DNA of 64,000 bases from Hyphomonadaceae bacterium UBA5336. GTDB lineage: Bacteria > Pseudomonadota > Alphaproteobacteria > Caulobacterales > Hyphomonadaceae. How positions within the stretch are numbered: position 1 is the stretch's first letter; each line of letters starts with the position of its first letter. A program made the translations under genes and the position numbers. Shown piece after piece: positions 58,517 through 64,000 of the stretch. Location: positions 1 to 64,000 of the forward strand of contig DHQO01000004.1 of NCBI GenBank assembly GCA_002408125.1. Reading direction: 5' to 3'. The notes beneath the pieces were generated by a model that searched no databases, was not told where the DNA came from, and saw nothing but the letters and a program-made list of their open reading frames with translations.

Positions 58517-59944
58517 TCAGGCGCCGGCGCCGATCATGGCTTTCACCTCGAGGAATTCCTCCAGGCCGAACTCGCCCCATTCGCGGCCATTGCCGGACAT
58601 CTTGAACCCGCCAAAGGGCGCGTTCATGTCGATGCCCGCGCCATTGAGCACGACCTGGCCGGCGCGGATCTTCTTGCCGACCTCGGCGGCTTGCTCGGCC
58701 GGACCCTGGACATAACTCGACAGGCCATACTCGGTGTCGTTGGCCATCTCGATGGCCTCGTCCAGGCTGTCATAATTGATCATGGTCAGCACCGGGCCGA
58801 AGATTTCCTCGCGCGCGATGGTCATGTCGTTGGTGACGTCGGCAAAGACGGTCGGGCGGGCGAAATAGCCCCGGTTGAGCCCTTCCGGACGGCCCGGGCC
58901 GCCGGCGACCAGGGTGGCGCCTTCCTCGATGCCCTTCTGGATGAGATCCTGGACCTTCTGGTACTGGTTGGCGTTCGAGATCGGCCCGATCGCGCCCTTC
59001 TCGGCCTCGCGCGGCATCATCACCTTCACCGACTCGGCAGTGGCCTTGGCGATGGCAACCGCCTCGTCGCGCTTTTCGCGCGGGACGAACATGCGGGACG
59101 GCGCGTTACAGGACTGGCCGGAGTTGGTCATCATGGTGAGGACGCCGCCACCGACGGCCTTCTTCATGTCTGCATCCGGCAGGACGATGTTCGGCGACTT
59201 GCCGCCCAGTTCCTGGGACACGCGCTTGACCGTCGGCGCGGCAGCCTGGGCCACCAGCACGCCGGCGCGGGTCGAGCCGGTAAAGCTCATCATGTCGACA
59301 TCCGGGTGCGAGGAGAGGGCCTGGCCGACGCCGGGGCCATCGCCATTGACCAGGTTGAACACACCGGCCGGCACGCCCGCTTCGTGGAGGATCTCGGCCA
59401 CGATCATGGCGTCTAGGGGCGCGATTTCGGACGGTTTGAGCACCATGGTGCAGCCCGCGGCCAGCGCCGGGGCGACCTTGCAGGCGATCTGGTTGGCCGG
59501 CCAGTTCCAGGGCGTGATGAAGCCGCACACGCCGATCGGCTCCTTGCGGAGCAGCGTGGTGCCCTTCATTTCCTCAAACTCGTAATTGCGCAGAAGCGCA
59601 GCAGTGTTTGCGAAATGGCCGAGACCAATGGGCGCCTGCGCGGCCTGGGCGAGCCACATCGGGGCGCCCATCTCGTCGCTGATGGCTTCGGCAATCTCGC
59701 CGAGCCGCGCCTGGAAGCCGGCTGCGATATTGTCGAGCAGGTCCGCGCGGTAGTCCACGCTGGTCCGGGAGAAGCTCGGAAAGGCCGCCTTGGCCGCGGC
59801 GACAGCCTTGTCGACATCGGCCTTGGCGCCCAGCGAGATGCGCGCGAAGGATTCCTCTGTGGCGGGGTTTTCGACCTCAATGGCGCGCGGGGTGACCGGG
59901 TCGACCCATTCGCCATTGATGTAAAACTGCAGATAGTCCTTCAT
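58517..59944 (-). CDS. NAD(P)-dependent aldehyde dehydrogenase
   Basis: A 475-residue ALDH-superfamily enzyme that oxidises an aldehyde to a carboxylate. TPWNWPANQIACKVAPAL, the general-base glutamate in QELGGKSPN, the catalytic cysteine in NSGQSCNAPSRM, and the C-terminal PFGGFKMSGNGREWG are all present. Substrate is not predictable from sequence. A single gene with its own terminator. Confidence 0.93.
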   Translation of the reverse strand: MKDYLQFYINGEWVDPVTPRAIEVENPATEESFARISLGAKADVDKAVAAAKAAFPSFSRTSVDYRADLLDNIAAGFQARLGEIAEAISDEMGAPMWLAQAAQAPIGLGHFANTAALLRNYEFEEMKGTTLLRKEPIGVCGFITPWNWPANQIACKVAPALAAGCTMVLKPSEIAPLDAMIVAEILHEAGVPAGVFNLVNGDGPGVGQALSSHPDVDMMSFTGSTRAGVLVAQAAAPTVKRVSQELGGKSPNIVLPDADMKKAVGGGVLTMMTNSGQSCNAPSRMFVPREKRDEAVAIAKATAESVKVMMPREAEKGAIGPISNANQYQKVQDLIQKGIEEGATLVAGGPGRPEGLNRGYFARPTVFADVTNDMTIAREEIFGPVLTMINYDSLDEAIEMANDTEYGLSSYVQGPAEQAAEVGKKIRAGQVVLNGAGIDMNAPFGGFKMSGNGREWGEFGLEEFLEVKAMIGAGA

Positions 59945-60049
59945 GTCTCTCTCCCTGATATCGCGGCTGTCAGTGGCGACTACAGGAATATAGGCATGAC
60001 GGGCAGCGATGTCGCCATTTGCCGCGACGTCAGGTGGGCGTGTTCGGCC

Positions 60050-60370
60050 CTAGCCGTTCACAATAGCATCGCGGGCGACCGGCAGGAGTTCTGCCATCTG
60101 CTCGCGGATCTGCTTGTCGGTGCGATCAATGCCGGCCGCTTCGAAGTCGCCGCGCACCTTGCGGAACACGTCGTCGTCGCCGGCTTCTTCCAGGTCGGCC
60201 AGGACAACTTCCTTGGCATAGGCCTCGGCCTCTGCGCCGGTCTTGCCGAGCAGGTCTGCGGCCCACAGCCCAAGCAGCTTGTTGCGCCGCGCCATAACCT
60301 TGAACTGGGTCTCCTGGTCGAGGGCATACTTGGCCTCTTCCGCGCGTTCGCGATCGTCGAAACTGCTCAT
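60050..60370 (-). CDS. DUF1476 protein, F1F0-ATPase inhibitor subunit zeta
   Basis: A 106-residue helical protein of the alphaproteobacterial zeta family, which binds F1-ATPase and blocks ATP hydrolysis when the membrane is de-energised. FDDRERAEEAKYALDQETQFKV at the N-terminus is the inhibitory region, followed by RRNKLLGLWAADLLG and a four-helix bundle. ATG 60370 gives the family start (MSSFDDRE); the frame to 60448 adds an unrelated leader. Divergent from purC. Confidence 0.88.
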   Translation of the reverse strand: MSSFDDRERAEEAKYALDQETQFKVMARRNKLLGLWAADLLGKTGAEAEAYAKEVVLADLEEAGDDDVFRKVRGDFEAAGIDRTDKQIREQMAELLPVARDAIVNG

Positions 60371-60602
60371 GGACGGATCCATTCCTGTTGCACTTGTTTT
60401 CAGCCCCAACTTAGGCGGGCACGGCGATTGGCTCAAGCTTTCTTGCACCTTGCTGCGACAGGCAGGTTTCAGCGGGCCCGTGTTTTGAGTAGTCTGGTTG
60501 CGCTGGCCACGGACTCATGCCAGTGAGGCGCGCTTTACAGGAAACTGGCTGGGCTTGGAGCGCGACCCCCTTTCCGACCCAGTAGAAGGCGAGACCCATC
60601 CC

Positions 60603-61373
60603 ATGTCCCGCAAGCGGATGATCTACGAAGGCAAGGCCAAGATTCTCTATGAGGGTCCCGAACCGGGCACGCTGATCCAGTATTTCAAGGACGATGCGAC
60701 CGCATTCAACGCGGAAAAACGCGCCGTGCTCGACGGCAAGGGCGTGCTGAACAACCGCATTTCCGAATATATGATGACCCGGCTGGCCGGTGTCGGCATC
60801 CCGACCCACTTCATCCGCCGCATCAATATGCGCGAGCAGCTGATCAAGAAGGTGGAAATCATTCCGCTGGAAGTGGTGGTGCGCAATGTCGCGGCCGGCT
60901 CAATGGCCCGGCGGCTCGGCATCGAGGAAGGCACCCCCCTGCCGCGCACGGTGGTGGAGTTCTATCTCAAGCGCGACGATCTCGGCGACCCGCTGGTCAC
61001 CGAGGAGCATATCGCCGCCTTCAACTGGGCGAGCCCGCAGGAGGTCGACGACATGGTCTCGCTGGCCCTGCGCGTGAACGATTTCACGACCGGCCTGCTC
61101 AGCGCCGTCGGCATCCGCCTGATCGACTTCAAGCTGGAGTTCGGCCGCCTCTATGAGGGCGAGATGGTGCGCACCATCCTGGCCGACGAGATCAGCCCGG
61201 ACAATTGTCGCCTGTGGGATGCCGAGACCGGCAACAAGCTCGACAAGGACCGCTTCCGCCAGGATCTCGGCGGGGTCACCGAGGCCTATGGCGAGGTCGC
61301 CCGCCGCCTTGGCATCATCAAGGAGAATGGCGGGGCCGACAATGTCGTTGCCTTCAATGGCGGCGCGAAATAG
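60603..61373 (+). CDS. purC: SAICAR synthetase (phosphoribosylaminoimidazole-succinocarboxamide synthase)
   Basis: A 256-residue enzyme joining aspartate to CAIR in purine synthesis. YEGKAKILYEG at the N-terminus, FNAEKRA, and LIDFKLEFGR and DEISPDNCRLWD near the C-terminus are the conserved motifs. ATG 60603 gives the normal length. It precedes purS by about 30 bases. Confidence 0.96.
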   Translation: MSRKRMIYEGKAKILYEGPEPGTLIQYFKDDATAFNAEKRAVLDGKGVLNNRISEYMMTRLAGVGIPTHFIRRINMREQLIKKVEIIPLEVVVRNVAAGSMARRLGIEEGTPLPRTVVEFYLKRDDLGDPLVTEEHIAAFNWASPQEVDDMVSLALRVNDFTTGLLSAVGIRLIDFKLEFGRLYEGEMVRTILADEISPDNCRLWDAETGNKLDKDRFRQDLGGVTEAYGEVARRLGIIKENGGADNVVAFNGGAK

Positions 61374-61404
61374 TCAGGTCGCGAGCGTCAAGGGAGCCGC
61401 AGAC

Positions 61405-61650
61405 ATGAAAGCCATCGTCCATGTGGGCCTGAAACCGGGCGTGCTCGACCCCCAGGGCAAGGCCGTGGCCGATACGCTTGGTCGGCTCGGCTTTGACGAG
61501 GTCGGCTCGGCGCGCATCGGCAAGGTGATAGAACTTGACCTCACCGGTGATCTCGACGCGGCCGCCGCCGAGGCGCGCGTGCGCGAGATGTGCGAGACGC
61601 TGCTCGCCAATACGGTGATCGAAAGCTACCGGATCGAACTGCAGGCCTGA
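61405..61650 (+). CDS. purS: FGAM synthase subunit PurS
   Basis: An 81-residue protein of the small, dimeric PurS family that bridges PurQ and PurL in formylglycinamidine ribonucleotide synthesis. KAIVHVGLKPGVLDPQGKAV is the N-terminal signature. AGGGAG lies eight bases before the ATG. purQ and purL do not follow in this window; a phosphatase gene does. Confidence 0.92.
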   Translation: MKAIVHVGLKPGVLDPQGKAVADTLGRLGFDEVGSARIGKVIELDLTGDLDAAAAEARVREMCETLLANTVIESYRIELQA

Positions 61651-61757
61651 GCGATCCGCGCTGCATCTGTAATGCACATTCCGCTTCGGCCGGGCTGGTC
61701 CTCGCGCGCGAGCCTGTTATGTCAGGCGCAAGGCGAGGCAGACAGGGACAGAAAGTC

Positions 61758-62534
61758 ATGAGCGACCGGATTTATCCATTGCAGGGTGTGCGCAATTTCC
61801 GCGATTTTGGCGGTTATGCCACTGCCGACGGCCGCCAGGTGAAACGCGGGCTCCTGTTCCGCTCCGGGCACTATGACGATGCGACCGACACCGATCTTGA
61901 GAAGCTCGGCACCCTCAATATCCAGTTCCAGACCGATCTGCGCCGCCCCGATGAGCGCGAGCGCCAGCCGGGCAAGTGGGCCGCGCCGAAAGTGCTGACC
62001 AGCGATGGCGGACGCGAAATGCAGAGCCCGCACTACACCTTCCTCTCCCAGGTCGAGGCCGATGCGAATATGGCTGAGGACTGGATGAACGGCTATTATG
62101 TCACCGCGCCGTACAAGGCCCACCATGTCGAGCTGTTCTCAGGCTGGTTCGACCATCTTGCCGGCCTGGAGGGCGATACGGCTGCAGTGGTCAACTGCGC
62201 GGCAGGAAAGGACCGCACAGGGATTGTCTGCGCGCTCACCAAGCATGTGCTCGGCGTTTCTGTCCCCGACATCCTGGCCGATTACGAGATGACCAATCTC
62301 GCCGTGGATATCGAGGCCCGCCTGCCGGACGCGCAGAAATATTTCAACGAAATGCTCGGCAAGACCTATGCGGCCGATATCTACCGCCCCTTCATGGGCG
62401 TGCGCCGGCGCTATCTGGAAACCGCCCTTTCCACCATCGAAGCCGAATCCGGCAGCGTGGACGCCTATCTGGAAGACACGCTCGGCGTGACGAAGGAGAT
62501 GCGCGACGCCCTGAAGGGGCGGCTATTGGCCTAG
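61758..62534 (+). CDS. Tyrosine/lipid-type protein phosphatase (Y_phosphatase3 family)
   Basis: A 258-residue cysteine phosphatase. RNFRDFGGYATADGR is the family N-terminal signature. VNCAAGKDRTGIV (about residue 152) is the C-x5-R active-site loop, with the lysine that suggests dual tyrosine/phosphoinositide-like specificity. ATG 61758. It is next to purS on the same strand but unrelated in function. The stop abuts the convergent ATP-grasp stop (TAGCTA). Confidence 0.87.
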   Translation: MSDRIYPLQGVRNFRDFGGYATADGRQVKRGLLFRSGHYDDATDTDLEKLGTLNIQFQTDLRRPDERERQPGKWAAPKVLTSDGGREMQSPHYTFLSQVEADANMAEDWMNGYYVTAPYKAHHVELFSGWFDHLAGLEGDTAAVVNCAAGKDRTGIVCALTKHVLGVSVPDILADYEMTNLAVDIEARLPDAQKYFNEMLGKTYAADIYRPFMGVRRRYLETALSTIEAESGSVDAYLEDTLGVTKEMRDALKGRLLA

Positions 62535-63401
62535 CTAGAGCCGCGCCAACAGCGCCGCCGCCAGCCGTGCCCCAAGCCCTTCGCCCTGGAGCGGATAGAG
62601 ATAGGGCTCGATCAGCTCCAGCTCCATCAGCAGGAGCCCGCCATCTTCTGCGCGCAGCATGTCGACGCGGGCATAGAGCGGGGTCTCGTCGAGCGCGGTG
62701 ATCACGGACTTTGCCGCCGCAAGGTCCTCCGCGCTGGGCTCAAGTGGGATCTCGAAGCCACCATAGGCTGACTGGATGCGATAGTCGCCTTTCGCGGGCC
62801 GTTTCACGAGCGCGTGGGAGAGCGCGCCATCCACCATGACGAAGCTGATCTCGCCCTCCTCGGCGATGGCCGGCAGGAAGGGCTGGACCATCATCGGATG
62901 CGGCATGCCGGGGATCGGGTCGCCGCGCTTCAGCCGGTGCTGGCCGTCCGCGCCGGCGCCGACCTGGCGCTTGAAGACAAGATCGTCGGTGCCGAGCCTG
63001 TCGAAGGCGTCCCTCGCGGAGGCTTCCGTCACCGCATCCAGCCAGAGCGTCGGGATGAGCCGCGCCCCGCGCGCCTCCAGATCCTTCAGATAGCCCTTAT
63101 GCGTGTTCCACGCGACCAGCGCGGCGGAGTTGAACAGCCTCGTCCGACGCTCGATCGCCGCGAGCCGGTCGATGAACTCGGCCTGCCGGTCCCAATAGTC
63201 CCAGGTCGTACCCACCAGCGCCGCATCGAAGCCGGACCAGTCCACGCCATCCTCATCCCAGGAAAGCTCGACCAGCTCCAACCCGCGCGCGGCAAAGGCC
63301 GGGCGCAGCTCGGCCAGGGTATAGTCGTGCTCGAAGGCGTCGCTGCGGCGTTTGGTAGACCCCGGCAGGGTCACCTTCGAGGCCAGATAGGCAATGTTCA
63401 T
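62535..63401 (-). CDS. ATP-grasp domain protein, RimK/glutathione-synthetase-like
   Basis: A 288-residue single ATP-grasp protein. The pre-ATP-grasp Rossmann part (AYLASKVTLPG) is followed by DLVFKRQVGAGADGQH, the lysine and glycine-rich loop of the ATP site, and MELELIEPYLY, the metal-binding glutamates. It probably ligates a carboxylate to an amine, substrate unknown. It is a single gene, convergent with the phosphatase and divergent from the adenosine-kinase-like gene. Confidence 0.8.
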   Translation of the reverse strand: MNIAYLASKVTLPGSTKRRSDAFEHDYTLAELRPAFAARGLELVELSWDEDGVDWSGFDAALVGTTWDYWDRQAEFIDRLAAIERRTRLFNSAALVAWNTHKGYLKDLEARGARLIPTLWLDAVTEASARDAFDRLGTDDLVFKRQVGAGADGQHRLKRGDPIPGMPHPMMVQPFLPAIAEEGEISFVMVDGALSHALVKRPAKGDYRIQSAYGGFEIPLEPSAEDLAAAKSVITALDETPLYARVDMLRAEDGGLLLMELELIEPYLYPLQGEGLGARLAAALLARL

Positions 63402-63496
63402 GGGCCCTCGTCCATATTCGGCAATGCGTGCTGCGCCTTGCGTCTATTGCGCACCGGCGATAGGCGACAAGGCGGTCTAAAAAGCAAGGAGCGGAC

Positions 63497-64000
63497 ATGT
63501 CAGAACCGCGTTTCGATGTTGTCGGTCTGGGCAATGCCATTGTCGATGTGATCTCCCCGGTCGAGGACCGCTTCCTGGAAGACTGGGCCATCCGCAAGAA
63601 CGGCATGACGCTGATCGACGAGGACCGCGCCGAAACCCTGACAAATGCCGCCAGTGGCCAGGAAAAATCCGGCGGCTCCGGCGCCAACACCATTGCCGGC
63701 GTGGCGAGCTTTGGCGGGCGCACGGCCTATATCGGCAAGGTCGCCGACGACCGGCTCGGCGAGGTGTTCCGCCGCGAGACGCAGGCCGAGGGCGTGGAGT
63801 TCAACACCTCCCCCCTGGTGGATGGCCCGGCCACGGCGCGCTCGATCATTTTCGTCACGCCCGATGGGGCACGCTCGATGAACACCTTTCTCGGTGCCTC
63901 GGTGATGTTCTCGCCCGCCGATGTGGACGAAGCCGCCGTGCGCGACGGCGCCATCCTCTATCTGGAGGGCTATCTCTTCGACCGCGAGGAGGCCAAGGCC
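63497..64000 (+). CDS. PfkB-family sugar kinase, adenosine-kinase-like (incomplete at window end)
   Basis: The first 168 residues of a PfkB kinase are present; the gene runs past position 64000. VVGLGNAIVDVISPVE and GGSGANTIAGVASFGG (substrate/sugar-binding glycines) are visible, and the C-terminal GAGD ATP/anion-hole motif lies outside the window. AAGGAG precedes ATG 63497 at five bases. The GNAIVDV start is typical of the adenosine kinase subgroup. Confidence 0.85.
   Translation, partial: MSEPRFDVVGLGNAIVDVISPVEDRFLEDWAIRKNGMTLIDEDRAETLTNAASGQEKSGGSGANTIAGVASFGGRTAYIGKVADDRLGEVFRRETQAEGVEFNTSPLVDGPATARSIIFVTPDGARSMNTFLGASVMFSPADVDEAAVRDGAILYLEGYLFDREEAKA

Overview
The window is about 64 kb of high-GC chromosome from an alphaproteobacterium, most likely Caulobacterales/Maricaulales (Hyphomonadaceae or Maricaulaceae type). 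The evidence is gene order. The block hemE / hemH / hemJ / rho / mnmE / mnmG / rsmG / parA / parB lies on the left, and ppsR / maf / aroE / coaE / dnaQ lies on the right. This is the arrangement around the Caulobacter replication origin (Cori, between hemE and the ppsR gene). CenR-like, NtrZ-like, DUF3576, LeuS, LptE and HolA genes sit close by as they do in Caulobacter. No rRNA operon, prophage, insertion sequence or CRISPR array was seen.

Layout. 0-5 kb: an outer-membrane barrel candidate, a short class I ribonucleotide reductase (nrdA), a UDP-glucuronate decarboxylase and a PilZ protein, then a gene-free stretch with a diverged tandem repeat next to tRNA-Thr(CGU). 5.4-9.7 kb: a minus-strand hemC-hemD-Mic60-hemY operon. 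9.8-12.7 kb: a methyltransferase and a feruloyl-CoA synthase. 12.8-17.3 kb: envelope genes (a paired M16 peptidase, a DUF3035 lipoprotein, lspA). 17.5-21.8 kb: cenR, a YggS-like protein, a ThiE-like protein, ntrZ with a perfect CtrA box, a porin and a DUF3576 lipoprotein. 21.9-25.9 kb: leuS-lptE-holA. 25.9-35.6 kb: the minus-strand par/hem block carrying three perfect parS sites inside rsmG, mnmG and mnmE. 35.56-35.89 kb: the predicted origin. 35.9-39.5 kb: the plus-strand ppsR-dnaQ operon, with tightly overlapping genes. 39.5-48.4 kb: secB, a Tim44-like protein, mltA, a class II aldolase plus tandem nucleotidyltransferase pair, and a phage-shock (psp) locus with two very small membrane ORFs and a sigma54 promoter. 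48.4-55.1 kb: glycosyltransferases, a DMT transporter, an AmpD-type amidase and a BrkB-type membrane protein. 55.1-64 kb: rnpB, a secreted HEIGHH metallopeptidase with 14 four-cysteine repeats, GST, aldehyde dehydrogenase, the F1-ATPase zeta subunit, purC-purS, a tyrosine phosphatase, an ATP-grasp protein and a truncated adenosine kinase-like gene.

How the genes work together. Genes on both sides of the predicted origin are transcribed away from it. ParA, ParB and clustered parS sites lie 5-10 kb from it, which fits an origin-proximal centromere. Six haem-synthesis genes (hemC, D, Y, J, H, E) lie in two operons within 30 kb of the origin. Several loci serve the cell envelope (LptE, LspA, M16 pair, psp system, MltA, NtrZ/CenR regulation, glycosyltransferases).

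The most unusual items are the repeat-rich metallopeptidase, the aldolase/double-nucleotidyltransferase operon, the two unannotated psp mini-proteins, and the YggS/ThiE-like gene pair whose start codons lie three bases apart inside a perfect palindrome. All assignments are from reading the sequence and from family knowledge; no database search was run.
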